Positions 35,396-48,146 of a stretch of 64,000 nucleotides of DNA are shown here, piece after piece. A program made the translations under genes and the position numbers. The DNA lies in contig NC_080422.1 of the NCBI RefSeq assembly GCF_029873635.1, forward strand, positions 17,824,049-17,888,048, in the 5' to 3' direction. The notes beneath the pieces were generated by a model that was given only the letters and a program-made list of their open reading frames with translations, was not told where the DNA came from and ran no database searches. Position 1 is the stretch's first letter; every line of letters begins with the position of its first letter. This DNA is from Malania oleifera. Lineage: Eukaryota; Streptophyta; Magnoliopsida; Santalales; Ximeniaceae.

Positions 35396-37292
35396 TGTTG
35401 ACCTTAGAGGTCGCACCTGGTTTTGATAATAACAAATATTAGTATTTGATGATTGTCAAGTGTTTGTGCAAGCTTAAAAGAATATCCTAAGGAATGACAC
35501 TTGAAGCAACCAAAAGACTCTAAAGACCTTTAATTTGTAATTATAAATTCAATATTTGTAATATGGATCTGTAATAGTAACTTAGGATGTGGTCTGCATT
35601 TATCTTACCAGCACATCATGCATATAGGATATATGATAAGCTCAATAAGACCATAGCACGACTCTAGGTACCAACACTCACACATATCATACAATATATA
35701 GGAGTGTTAAATTTGTGCCTTAAAATTGAACAAATATCAGGATTTTGAGAGATCTCGGGCGACGGAACCCTTGGAGTTCAAAACTCCTCGAGCAATCGAC
35801 CAATAACATGCATACCTTCCACAGGCGCTCGAACGCCTTGAAAGGGACAGTCCCCAAACTCGGGTGACCAACTGTTTTAGTTCAAAAAGAACCCTGGGCG
35901 ACCGAACACATGGATTCGAGCCATCGAATATAGGACCAGGCACCCAAAGTCACCAAGTAATACTACTGACTTTGATTTGGGTCACCGAACTTGAATCTGA
36001 GCGACCGAACTAAATTAAATAATTTTTATTACTGAATCTTGTCGAGCGACCGAATCTCGGTTCAGCCACCAAAACCTCGGCACGTAAAAATTATTTTAAC
36101 CTCAGTAAAACACGGTTAATTTGGGCTAATTGTATTTTAACTATTTGGGACTTTTTTAATTATTCCCAACATATCCCAAACGGTTATACTTTTACCCCTG
36201 GCTATAAATATAAGTTCATTTTCAAGATTAGAATATAATTAACAAATAGATTAGCCAAAATATCTTCTCTTTTGAAAATACACCTTTTGGTCAAATACTC
36301 TCTAATCTTCATTCATTTGATATATTCTGAGATTGTGTGGACATTTTTAGAGTGCTTGTGATTGCTATAGATTGCTAGAAACTCCCATTTGATTGATTGA
36401 TTGCTATATTTTATTAGGAAGTTTTAGTTTAAGTTTATCCCACAGATTTTTATATTAAAAATCTTGTGTAGGGATAAACTAAGTAAGCTTAGGGTATTTG
36501 CATCTTTGTTGTAAGTATCCAATAGCTTGGTTTTTGTGATGCAAAGATTTTTCAAACAAGCAAATATTTTCAAACTAATATTGTGCATATTTCATTGAGC
36601 AAAACTCTTTTGAACTAGTTTGATTATCTTATTCGTATCTTTGGAATACTGATTTTCTATTGAAGTACTTTGTTTAAATTCCAAGATATTGCTTGTATTG
36701 AACACTCTAGAGCATCATACTGATCATATTGTATTGAGTGTTGATTGCACAAAATTTGCATCACTGAGCTTACACTATATCCATATCATTGATGTGTATG
36801 TGCATGTGTGTATTTGGGTACATATCTGCTTTACACGAAAGCATAATCACTGTACCATCTGTTTAAGAGAATATTGTTGTATTTCTAGGCGCGGCCTGAG
36901 GGAGCGGTAATCCAGCCCGATAAGGATTGGTTGTATAGGTTGAGGTCAATTTTGTGCTAATTGACCCAGTTTGTTTAGGTGCAGCTCCACCCGTTTGAGT
37001 GAGTAATTATAGTGGTAATCCTTGTTCTTATTAGTCAAGGCAGGGACGTAGGCAATTGGCCAAACCTCGATAACATTTCTGCGTGTCACTCTTACTTTAC
37101 TGTTGTCTAGTGCTTGTATTGCTAATTATATTGCTTTATTTAATTATTGTAACATATTACAACTGATTTACATTACTTACACTAGATTGTCCATAGGGTT
37201 ATGAATATACTGCTATTAGGAGATTTACCTAGAGTTTAAATTTTAAAAATATCAATTCACCCTCCCCTTTTGGGATCACGGTAAAGCTAACA
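35396..37292 (+). repeat. 5' LTR of the plus-strand Sirevirus
   Basis: The 1897 bp LTR starts TGTTGACCTTAGAGGTCGC and ends GGATCACGGTAAAGCTAACA. It carries GGGCGACCGAAC-like repeats (about 35755-36095). There are eight differences from the 3' LTR in the first 65 bp, and other parts are closer, so the insertion is not recent. Confidence 0.92.
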
Positions 37293-37294
37293 AT

Positions 37295-37307
37295 TGGTAT
37301 CAGAGCC
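37295..37307 (+). other. Primer-binding site (initiator tRNA-Met type)
   Basis: TGGTATCAGAGCC is a perfect match to the usual Copia tRNA-Met complement, two bases after the LTR end. Confidence 0.9.
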
Positions 37308-37347
37308 ACATAGCATAGACCAGCTATTATTTTGCAAAAGATCACAT

Positions 37348-38990
37348 ATGGCTCATAGCTCCGTGACCCCTTTCCCTGAGGGACCATCTTCCACACAACC
37401 TCTTATTTTTAGTGGTGTTAATTACACCTTCTAGAAACAAAGGATGCGCATTTACCTTCAGAATACTGATTGGAAGGTATGGAGGATTGTCTCTAAGGGA
37501 AATTATGTCCCTATGAAAACTGACGGTGCAACTAGTGTTCCTAAGAATGAGGATGAATATAATGATGATGATATGAAAGTTGTTAGTCTAAATGCCACTG
37601 CTATGAATATTTTGTACTGTAATCTTGATATAAATGAATTTAATAGAATTATGACATGTTTTACTGTAAAAGAAATATGGGATAAGTTAGAGGTCACATA
37701 TGAGGGTACTAGAGATGTGAAAGACAGTAGGATAGATATGTTGACCAGTGAGTGTGAGATCTTTAGGATGAATGTAGGTGAGTCCATTCAGAGCATGTAC
37801 ACTAGATTCACACACATCATAAACTCACTACATGCATTAGGAAAGACATTTCCCACATATGAGATGATTAGGAAGATCCTTAGAGGCTTACCTCCTGTTT
37901 GGAAAGCCAAGGTTACGGTCATTGTTGAGGGTAGAGACCTTAAATTGATAGGTTTCCTGATCACTTATAAATTAGCAATAAATAAGAGGCTGAATGAACA
38001 TAATAAGGCTAAGAAAGTGACTGCATTAAAAACTTCCACTAACACATCTAGTGAATACAGTGAATCTGACACTGATGATGATATGGTCATACTAACCTAG
38101 AAAATTTAGCAGATTCTTCAGGAATAACAGAAAGTCATATAAAAAATATATGGAGTCAACTATTGAGAAGGGAGAGTCCAGCAAAAGAAAATAAAAATCA
38201 AATGCTCCCACGTGTTATAACTGCAATAAGGTCGGGCACATCAAACCAGACCGCCTACTACTGAAAAAGGAGGCTAAGAAAAAGAAGAAAGTCATGAAAG
38301 CTGGGACATCATGGGATAAACTTAGTAGTAGCGAGTCAAAATCAAACCATAGTGACTCAGAGGTCACTAATCTATGCTTGATGGCACACGATGATGAGGT
38401 ATCGTCTTCTAGTTCATTATCTTCATATTATTCATATGATGATTGTAATTTTGATTGCATGCCTACATTTAGAGAGTTACAATTTGAATATATTCGTGTA
38501 TCTAAACTGTTAGGTAAAATGACCAAAGAAAATAATGATTTGAAAAAGAAATATGAAAATTGGTCAAAATTGTTTGATATTACAAAAACCTCTTACGCTT
38601 CCATTTTAAAAGAAAAAGATGTGTTGAGCTTGAGAGGAAATTGGAGGATAGCTCCAAAATTATTTTTAAATTCACCGAGAGCAAATGCGAATTTGAAAAA
38701 CTACTTGGTGTCCAAAGAAACTCCTTAAGTAAAGAAGGTCTTGGTTTTAATGGTATTGAAAATGTTAGATAACCTAATCTTTACTTAGGACATTTTACAT
38801 GTGAGTCAAAGTCTCATATTCCTCCTAAAGATCCTAAGTGTAGAATAAAATGTTTTAAATGTAAACAAATTGGTCATATTCAATTTGATTATCTACTTAG
38901 GAGTAAGCGTGCTAGAATTAGGAAAGTATGGATAGTTAAGGGAGATCCGACCACTAACCCCTGTCGACCCAACAAAATTTGGGGACTAGC
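37348..38990 (+). pseudogene. Sirevirus gag with two damaged zinc knuckles
   Basis: The probable start is ATG at 37348 (MAHSSVTPFPEG). The frame hits TAG at 37432-37434, where the relative has Trp (WKQRM). It continues open at 37444-38100 with MRIYLQNTDW, EIWDKLEVTYEGT and MYTRFTHIINSLHAL. Knuckle 1 (38213-38254, CYNCNKVGHIKPDR) and knuckle 2 (38851-38892, CFKCKQIGHIQFDY) both have lost the last Cys, to Arg and Tyr. Between them (38294-38728) is a Ser-rich and Lys/Glu-rich linker with a CLMAHDDEV segment. The relative at 28934-30507 keeps both knuckles. Confidence 0.88.
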
Positions 38991-39039
38991 ATCAGTTACT
39001 TAGTTTATTTTGTAGGTATGCCTAATATCGTCCTCCTCC

Positions 39040-40430
39040 AAAGACCGGTGGTACTTGGATAGCAGGTGCTCACGGCACATGACCGGCGACAAGGGAAAAT
39101 TCACTTCAATCATTCCCAAAGATGGAGATCATGTGACATTTGGCAACAATGCAAAAGGACGCATCATTGGGGTAGGTAAGGTTCGTAAGGATTCCTCTCT
39201 TACTATTGATAATGTTTTATTGGTTGATGGGCTGAAGCATAATTTACTGAGCATAATTCAGTTGTGTGACATAGGATATAAAGTATCTTTTGAAAATGAT
39301 AAATGCATAGTAGAAAATAAAATAGATCACAAAGTGCTTTTTACTGTCGATTGACATGAAAATGTTTATACTACTTCTCTTGATAACTTAACTTCACAAC
39401 AAGTAACATGCTTTTCTACTGTAAATAAAACTAGTTGGTTATGACATAGTTAGGACACGCAAACATGGATTTATTGTCAAAACTTGTTAGAAAAGAATTA
39501 GTAAAAGGCTTGCCTAAAATGTCATTTGTAGAAGATAAAATTTGTGATGCATGTCAAATGGATAAGCAAACAAAATTTAGTTTTAAGAAAAAGAAATTCA
39601 TATCTACTACTAGACCACTTGAGATGTTTCACTTAGATCTGTTTGGTCCTAATTCTGTACAAAGTCTAGGTGGTAAATCATATGCTATTGTAATTGTAGA
39701 TGACTTCTCTAGATTCACATGGGTGTTATTTCTTGCACATAAAAATGAATTATGTGAATAGTTTACCAAACTTTGTAGGAGGATTCAAAATGAAAAAAGA
39801 TATAAGATAACTCATATAAGAAGTGATAGAGGCACATAATTTAAAAATGAGGGCATAGAAAATTATTGTGACTTAGAGGATATTTCACATAACTTCTCTG
39901 CACCTAGGACACTTAAACAAAATAGAGTGGTAGAAAGAAAGAATAGGTCACTATAAGAAATGGGTAGAACTATGCTGAATGGACATAACTTACCTAAATA
40001 TTTTCGGACCAAGGCCATAAATATTGCATGTTATGTTATGAATAAGGTGTTGATTAGACCGTCAATAAATAAAACCCCTTATGAATTGTGGAACAACCAT
40101 AAACCTAATATTTCCTATTTTCATGTGTTTGGTTGTAAATGCTTTGTGCTTAGGGATAATGAACACTTAGGAAAATTTGACTCTAAATCTGATGAAGGTA
40201 TTTTCCTAGATTATGCACTTAATAGTAAAGCATATAGGGTTTTCAATAAAAAAACATTAACTGTCATTGAATCTATTCATGCTGTATTTGATGAATCTAA
40301 TCCATTTTCTAAAAAAGATGATCAAGATGATATTGATATTAGAAAATGCTTAGATAAATTATCTATTGAAAACAATGCAAGTAAAAACCCAGAAGTAAAT
40401 GAAAAATCATCTAAAGATAATGAAAATTAG
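39040..40430 (+). pseudogene. Copia protease and integrase of the plus-strand Sirevirus
   Basis: The protease signature appears as WYLDSRCSRHMTGD (about 39049-39090), with Arg in place of the catalytic-loop Gly of D-S-G, so the protease is probably inactive. The pre-integrase zinc region (about 39440-39560, CDACQMDKQ) and the integrase core (DLFGP near 39630, IVIVDDFSRFTW near 39690-39730) follow. After a stop, a SDRGT segment (about 39822-39838) is followed directly by TAA. The C-terminal part with FGCKCFVLRDNE is open at 39960-40430. Confidence 0.88.
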
Positions 40431-40433
40431 GAG

Positions 40434-41240
40434 TTGCCTAAAGATTGGAAATTTATTAGAAATCATCCTATAGATCAAATCATAGGAGAACCATCCCGTG
40501 GTGTAGCCGCAAGATCCTCCTTGAGAAATCTAGTGAATCATTCTGCTTTCTTATCTCAAGAAGAACTTAAAAATATTAAAAAAGACATAGAGAATGAGTC
40601 TTGGGTGTTGTCCATGCAAGAAGAACTTAATCAATTTGACATAATGATCACTCAATTATTGGAACTAAATGGGTGTGTAGAAATAAGAAAGATGATAATG
40701 GGGTAATAACTAGGAATAAGGCTAGACTAGTTACCCAAGGGTATAATCAGGAGAAGGGAATTGACTTTGATGAAACATATGCTCCTGTTGCTAGGTTAGA
40801 AGTCATTCGTATGCTACTTGCTTATGCCACTTTTAAAAATTTTAAATTGTTTCAAATGGATGTTAAAAGCGCTTTTCTAAATGACAATATCAATGAAGAA
40901 GTATATGTAGAACAACCACCCGGTTTTGAAAATCATAAATATCCAGATCATGTTTACCGGTTGTCCAAGACCTTGTATGGATTAAAACAAGTTCCTAAAG
41001 TTTGGTGTGAGAGGTTTAGTGATTTTCTACTAGAAAATAAGTTTACCCGTGGCAAAATTGACACTACACTCTTCATCAAATCCAAAAATGATGATATGCT
41101 CCTTGTTCAAATTTATGTGGACGATATCATTTTAAAACAACTAATGATGAGTTGTGTAATGAGTTTGGCAAGTGCATGTAAAGTGAATTTGAAATGAGCA
41201 TGATGGGTGAACTTAGTTTCTTCTTAGGGTTGCAAATTAA
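40434..41240 (+). pseudogene. Copia reverse transcriptase of the plus-strand Sirevirus
   Basis: 40434-40706 is the RT N-terminus with an out-of-frame join to 40673-41197, which holds RNKARLVTQGYNQ, FDETYAPVARLE, FQMDVKSAFLND, VYVEQPPGFEN, LYGLKQVPKVW and the active site YVDD (about 41115-41130). A frame shift follows just after YVDDII. RT then resumes in the next frame with SMMGELSFFLGLQIKQ (41194 on). Confidence 0.9.
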
Positions 41241-42066
41241 GCAAGTTAAACATGTAACTTTCATATGTCAATCTAAATATATTAGGGATTTGCTAAAGAA
41301 ATTTAATATGGAAGATTGCAAAATTCTTGGTACACCTATGAACTCTTCCATTAAGCTTGATAAAGATAAGCAAGGAATCTCTGTAGACGTAAAATTGTAT
41401 CGTGGCATGATTGGAAGTCTCTTATATCTCACTGCTAGTAGGCTTGATATTATGTTTAGTGTGTGTATGTGTGCTAGGTTTCAGGCTACTCCTAAGGAAT
41501 ACCATTTAAAAGCAGTTAAGCGAATCCTTAGGTATCTAGTTGGAACTATAGAGTTAGGTTTATGGTACCCTGAGCATACTTCCTTTAAGATTATGAGTTA
41601 TACTAATGCTGACTTTGCCAGTAGTAAGGTTGATAGGAAAAGTACCAGCGGCACTTGTCACCATTTAGAACAATCTCTTGTTTCTTAGTTCTCCAAGAAA
41701 TAGAACTCAGTGGCCTTATCCACAGCCAAAGCAGAATATATTGCGACTGGAAGTTGTTGTGCCCAAACTCTTTATATGAAACAATAACTTATGTATTTTG
41801 GATTGCACTATGATACAATACCAATTAAATGTGATAATACTAGTGCAATAAACATCTCTAAAAATCCTATCTCATATTCACGAACTAAACACATTAAGAT
41901 TAGATATCACTTTCTTCATGATCATGTGCAGAAAGGAGATGTTGCACATGACTTTGTATGCACCAATGAACAGTGGGCGAACATATTCACTAAACCACTT
42001 CCCGAAGAAAGGTTCATACAAATTAGATGTGAGTTAGGTCTAATGCACAGTAGAGATGTTTCTTAG
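41194..42066 (+). pseudogene. Copia RT C-terminus and RNase H of the plus-strand Sirevirus
   Basis: 41194-41688 contains RGMIGSLLYLTASRLDIMF and the RNase H start with YTNADFASSKVDRKSTSG. After TAG codons near 41686 and 41701 the chain continues with STAKAEYIATGSCC (about 41720-41760). After a TAA, 41791-42066 reads CDNTSAINISKNPI, RTKHIKIRYHF and IFTKPLPEERF, ending at TAG 42064-42066. Confidence 0.9.
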
Positions 42067-42616
42067 ATATTTCATAGTTTGCATAAATTTAGGGGGAGCT
42101 CTCAAGTGATATTTACAAGTCTTAGCAACTAATATTATTGTTGATATGTCTCATTGCCTTGGACTTTATGAACATTGACTATTGTTTGTGATGCATAATT
42201 CTTTGATCCATTTCATGATGATATTGGACTTTATATCTTATTGTATGATCATACTGGAATTGTTTTAGTAGTTGTGGATAAATTGTTAGGATTTATAAAC
42301 TCAAACAGGTTATTATTTGTATAGGATCTATTTTGGAAAGTCCTATTTTCAAATGGCACTCTGCCGAAATTTTTCAAAAACTTTCCAAAACTTGTAATGT
42401 ATAAATATGGTATTTACCCTTTGCCTAGAGTTCTCAATTCTTATGACCCTTTTTACTATTGTCAAAAGAGGGAGATGTAGGGACAAAAATTGGGTTGACT
42501 TATTAGATTAAATTAAATTGAATTGAACTTATTATTTAGAACTTTACATGATGCACATTGCTAGGGGGAGCCTCCTAAGGCTATACCAATTTTTTGCATG
42601 ATGTATTTGTCATCAT

Positions 42617-42631
42617 AAAAAGGAGGGAAAA
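42617..42631 (+). other. Polypurine tract of the plus-strand Sirevirus
   Basis: AAAAAGGAGGGAAAA directly abuts the TGTTGAC start of the 3' LTR. Confidence 0.9.
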
Positions 42632-43563
42632 TGTTGACTTTATAGGTCGCACCCGGTTTCGATAATGAGAAATACTGGTATTTGATGATTGTCAAGTGTT
42701 TGTGCAAGCTTAAATAAATATCCCAAGAAATGACACTTGAAGCAACCAGAAGACCCTAAAGACCTTTAATTTGTAATTATAAATTCAATATTTGTAATAT
42801 GGGTCTGTAATAGTAACTTAGGATGTGGTCTGTATTTATCTTACCTGCACATCATGCATATAGGATATATGATAAGCTTAATAAGACCATAGCACGATTC
42901 TAGGTACCAACACTCACACATATCATATAATATATAGGAGTATTAAATTTGTGCCTTAATATTTAACAAATATCAGGATTTTGAGAGATCTCAGGTGACC
43001 GAACCCCTAGAGTTCAAAACTTCCGGGCGCTCAAACTGTTGACAAGTCAACAGTTGACCAGGGCTCTCGGACAATCGACCAATAACATGCATACCTTCCA
43101 CAGGCGCCCGAACCCCTTGAAAGGGATAGTCCACCAACTCGGGTGACTGACTATTTTAGTTCAAAAAGAACCCTGGGCGACCGAACACATGGATTCGGGC
43201 CACCGAATATAGGACCGGGCACCTGAAGTCACGAAGTAATGTTACTGACTTTGATTCGAGTCACCGAACTTGAATTCGGGTGACTGAACTAAATTAAATA
43301 ATTTTTATTACTGAGTCTTGTTGGACGACCGAACCTCGGTTCAGCCACCCGAATCTCAGCGGGTAAAAATTATTTTAACCGCGGTAAAACAGGGTTAATT
43401 TGGGCTAATTGTATTTTATCTATTTGGGACTTTTTTAATTATTCCCAACATATCTCAAATGATTATAATTTTACCATTGGCTATAAATATGAGTTCATTT
43501 ACAAGATTAGAATATAATTAGCAAATAGATTAACCCAAATATCCTCTCTTTTGAAAATACACC

Positions 43564-43751
43564 TGTAGACACCCTATTTGTACCCTAACCAAATAGAACA
43601 AGGGGTTCCCTTTTTATTATTATTTTATTATTATTATTAGTATTTTTATTTTTACTTTCTTATAATTATTTTTATTATTTATTATTATTATTGTTATTAT
43701 TAATTTACTATAATTATTTTGGATTATTACTATTCTTATTGTTATTACCAC

Positions 43752-43811
<60 letters not shown>

Positions 43812-43860
43812 TGGTATTATTAGTATTATTATTATTAGTATTACTATTATGATTATTATG

Positions 43861-43901
<41 letters not shown>

Positions 43902-46900
43902 CATTATAAAAAATAAAAATAAAGAAAACAAAAAAAGGAAAGTTATTAGGGTTTTTGGGGAGAGCCTTAAAAAAGGCTTGGGAACACACAGCCAAGGGGG
44001 GGCACACGGAGCCAGCGCAGCACAGCCAAAGAAAAAAAAGAAAAATTTTTTTTTTTCTTCTTCTTCTTCTTCATCGCCAAATCCCTGGGTCTCCGACCAC
44101 CAGCCCAGCTCTCCAACACCATCTCCTCTCTCAAACTCATTGCTTCTCCTCTCCATCTTCCCCTGCCTCCAGTCAAACCTCACGGCAAAACCTCTAGCGC
44201 CCAGCAGGCAGGTGTCGCAATCGCCCCTATCCTCTGGCTGAGTCGTCGTCGTCGTCGTCGCTCCAACCGTCGGAAAACTGACTCCTTAGCATCATCGTCC
44301 CCTACCACCCTGTTGGCGCAGCAGCAGCAGAAGCTCTAACCGTCACCGTCGGCGAGCATCATACCCGCCTCAACCAGCACACCTAGCCGTCACTACAGCA
44401 GCCCGCTGCTTCCACTGCTGCCGTGAGCCACCTCCAGCAACCACCGTGTCTGTTGCCTCCCGAGACGACCACCGGCCACCACTCACAGAACATCCGTGAA
44501 CTTCCCTGAAAAGAAGCCGCTGCCCAAGCCGGAGAGGTCTCCCGCTGCTGCTCCAGACCATCCACAGCCTCCATCCATTCCAGCTCCAGCACCACCCTCG
44601 GCCACAGACACCAGACTTCCTTCCCCACGGAGCCACCCCCCCAGAGCCCCCTGCTGCTGTTCGCGAGCCACGAGTCTCAACGGCAAGATCTCCCCGGTGA
44701 GTCCCCACTGTAAGAGCTTCCCTCTACAAGGCACGCACAACACACGCACACATATATATATTTATTTCATAGTTAGTATTAATATATATCTACGTACATA
44801 TACATATATATTTTGTATTGACCCTATCAGTATTGTTAGTTGTATATTATTGTTAATAATATTATTATTTATATATTATTAGTAATAATATTATTATCAT
44901 GTGAATATCTTCATTAATAATGTTGTTATATTATTTGTATATTACCATCAATAATATTATTATATGGTTTGTATATAATTTTTAATATTGTCATTATATG
45001 GGTTGTATTGTTATTATGTTGATTGTATTAGTGTTATTACCATATTGTTTATGTATTAGTATTAGTAATATTATTATATAGTTGGTTTATTAATATTAGC
45101 ATTATTATTGTATTAATTATATTAGTATTTGTATTACGTAGTTTGTATATTATTATTAATTACATGATTGCATTATTCTTATATTACTGTTTGTATATTA
45201 CTATTAGTAAAATTACGGTATTGTTTGGATATTATTATTGGTATTATTATTATATTGATTATCATATTGATTTTATTAGTATTAATTTTCTATTGTTTGT
45301 ATATGGTTGGTATTATTATTATGTGGATTGTATTAGCATTATATTATTTGTACACTATTACCAGTATTATTATTATATTATGGAAATATTTATGTTATAT
45401 TATTATAATTTGTATGTTGTTATTATTGTTATTATCATTGCAATATTAGTATATTATTATTAAATGGGAAATTTTCATATTGTATGTTTACTATCTAGGG
45501 TTTTCATTATGGTTACATTTTAAGTGTTAATGTTATTATCATTTAATATTCGTGTTGTAAGGATTTTCATTGTTGTATGTATTTGGTGTTTTTGTTATTA
45601 TTGCATTCATTCAATGTTTAATATTTGTACATTTAGGGTTGTGTATTAATTTTGGTGACCATACTGAATAGGTGTATATTATTTTAGAAATTAACTTGTT
45701 TCCATAAGTTCATTACCCTCTTGCAATTTTTATTGGTTTCCATATTTTAATTATTGTTGTTTATATATATCAAATACTAATTGATTTATTTTCCTTGGGT
45801 GCAGGATTTTTGTTCATATTAAATATTTGCTTTATGTTTAAATACTATTATTGAATTTGTGTTATTTAAGTCATAGTTCTTTAGGGTATGTGGTAATATT
45901 GTGGTTTATTATTATTTTTATCATGTATGTATTTAGGTAATATGGTAATATATTATTTCATATTATTTTTATTATTATGGTTTATTAGGTTATAAGGTTG
46001 TTATGCATATATAATCTAGGTATATTAGGGTTTATTATATTATTTCCATTATCCTGTATATGATATAATTCATTAGTTGGTATTGTACGTAATATAATGA
46101 TTGACCGTGTAATATTGTATTATTATCATGTTAAATATTTAGGATTGTATATCGAATTTGATTTGATTTATTACTATAAGTTTAGAAGTTACCATACTGA
46201 TTGTTTACATATTAGTAATAGCTTGAATAGGTTTCCATAAGTTCATTATTTGTTTGCCTTTAATTTGATTTGTTTCATTAATTAATTGCTTATGTATGTG
46301 TGTATTGAATCTTTAATTGGGTGTGAACATTAAGGTAAATAAAATATGTATATTACTATTACCATAAATATTGTTATTATTCCTATTGTTATTTATTATT
46401 ATCCTTATAATTTATTACTTACTATTATTATCATATCTATTATTTACTATTATTATTTATTCGTTGTTATTACTATTATATTTACTTCATATATTAGTAT
46501 GGTATTATTATGATTTCATATACTACTATTATAGTATAGCGTTGTAATATTAATATGATATTATTAGTATAGGACTATTATTATAGTAATATTATTGTCA
46601 ATGTTGTCATCACTTTTAATTATTACTAATGTTAAATATTTTTAATATTTTTGTTCCTTGGGTATATTTTGTATCATGTATTATGATATTTATTTTTGTT
46701 ATGTTATAGTGTTATTTATTTTTGTGTATATTTATCCCTATGATTTTATTGCGGGGGTATGAGCTTTCGGGCATCATGTATTATAATATATGTATATATT
46801 ATATTTATTTATTTATTTTTCATATGTATTTATAAATTCATAAAAAGGAGTAATTTAAAGACTTATTAGATTAACTTAGGGATAATTCCAAATTAGTTAG

Positions 46901-47137
46901 GCACCGTTCGTAAGAACGGGCACGTAGGGGGTGCTCGTACTTTCTCCTTGCGTAACCGAACTCCCGACCCCAACTCTGGTAACATAGACCTATTCTACCC
47001 CTAACGGGGTAGTAATCATGTGTTCTAACCACACTAAAAGGTTAGTGGCGACTCCGACATTCCCTATTTTTACTGAAAATTAAAATTGATTTTTATTTCG
47101 CTACCCGGGGCACACGTGCTCCCAGGACGTCCCGACA
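43564..47137 (+). mobile_element. Large solo LTR, Tat/Ogre-like Gypsy (TSD acacc)
   Basis: The 3574 bp sequence is flanked by perfect acacc duplications (43559-43563 and 47138-47142), and the intact site is visible in the 5' LTR near 36285. It starts TGTAGACACCC and ends CGTCCCGACA. I see no internal primer-binding site, gag/pol or second LTR copy, so it is read as one LTR left by recombination. The GTGGCGACTCCGACA and CACGTGCTCCCAGGACG ending resembles Tat/Ogre/Retand-type Gypsy LTRs. It contains ATT microsatellites (about 43612-43907), a GC-rich leader-like segment (about 43960-44720) and a long ATT-rich part. Confidence 0.85.
43612..43907. repeat. (ATT)n microsatellite within the solo LTR
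   Basis: Long runs of ATT with few interruptions; the longest near-pure block is about 43752-43807. Poly-Ile and poly-Asn frames on both strands arise only from this repeat. Confidence 0.9.
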
Positions 47138-48146
47138 ACACCTTTTGGCCAAATACTCTTAAATCTCCATTCCTTTGATATATTCTAAGATTGTGTGGAC
47201 ATTTCTAGAGTGCTTATAATTGATATAGATTACTAGAAACTCCTATTTGATTGATTAATTGCTATATTTTATTAGAGAGTTTTAGCTTAAGTTTATCCCA
47301 CAAATTTTCATATTATAAATCTTGTGTGGGAATAAACTAAGTAAGCTTAGGGTATTTGCATCTTTATTGCAAGTATCCAATAGTTTGGTTTTTGTTGTGC
47401 AAGATTTTTCAAACAAGCAAATATTTTCAAACTAGTATTGTGCATATTTCATTGAGAAAAACTCTTTTGAACTAGTTTGATTATCTTATTCGTATCTTTG
47501 GAATATTGATTTTCTATTGAAGTACTTTGTTTAGATTCCAAAATATTGCTTGTATTGAACACTCTTGTGTATCATACTGATCATATTGTATTGAGTGTTG
47601 ATTGCACAAAATTTACATCACTGACCTTACACTATATCCATATCATTTATGTGTATGTGAATGCGCATATTTGGGTACATATCTGCTTTACGTAAAAATA
47701 TAATCATTGTACCATTTGTTTGAGAGAATACTGTTGTATTTCCAGACGTGGCCTGAGGGGGCGGTAATCTAGTCCGGTAAGGATTTGTTGTAAAGATTAA
47801 GGTCAGCTTTGTACTAATTGACCTGGTTTGTTTAGGTGCCGCTTTACCCATTTAAGTGAGCAATTATAGTGGTAATCCTTGTGCTTGTTAGCCAACGCAG
47901 GGACGTAGGCAGTTGGCCGAACCTCGATAACATTTTTGCATGTCACTCTTACTTTACTACTTTCTAGTGCTTGTACTGCTAATTAGATTGTTTTATTTAA
48001 TTACTGGTACATATTACAATTGATTTACATTACTTGCACTAGATTGTCCATAGGGTTGTGAATATACTGCTGTTAGGAGATTTACCTAGAGCTTAAATTT
48101 TAAAAATACCAATTCACCCCCTTTTGGGATCATGGTAAAACTAACA

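Larger units (their letters stand above)
35396..48146 (+). mobile_element. Sirevirus-type Copia retrotransposon, plus strand, with a nested Gypsy-type solo LTR
   Basis: 5' LTR 35396-37292, primer-binding site 37295-37307, gag, protease, integrase, RT, RNase H, polypurine tract 42617-42631, 3' LTR 42632-48146. The flanks are gaact (35391-35395) and aaact (48147-48151), a 4/5 TSD, and joining them restores the CACTA array unit. Without the solo LTR in its 3' LTR the element is about 9.2 kb. Unlike the minus-strand relative it has no env-position ORF; only about 550 bp separate RNase H from the polypurine tract. Stops, frame shifts and mutated motifs make it non-autonomous. Confidence 0.92.
42632..48146 (+). 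repeat. 3' LTR of the plus-strand Sirevirus, interrupted by a solo LTR
   Basis: It starts TGTTGACTTTATAGGTCGC and ends GGATCATGGTAAAACTAACA. It is co-linear with the 5' LTR, except for the 43564-47137 insertion with its TSD and about 40 bp around 43025-43075 that the 5' LTR lacks. Repeated GGGCGACCGAAC-like motifs lie at about 42985-43360. Confidence 0.92.

Noticed and set aside
43620-44241. Open frames of poly-Ile/poly-Asn on both strands
   Set aside because: They are translations of an ATT microsatellite inside a solo LTR.
44370-44882. Overlapping GC-rich open frames resembling exons
   Set aside because: They lie inside the solo LTR bounded by acacc duplications, on both strands and in several frames, with no recognised domain. 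They are more likely leader sequence than a gene.
45143-45463. Tyr/Ile-rich hydrophobic frames
   Set aside because: They come from ATT/ATA-rich low-complexity DNA and do not form a plausible membrane protein.
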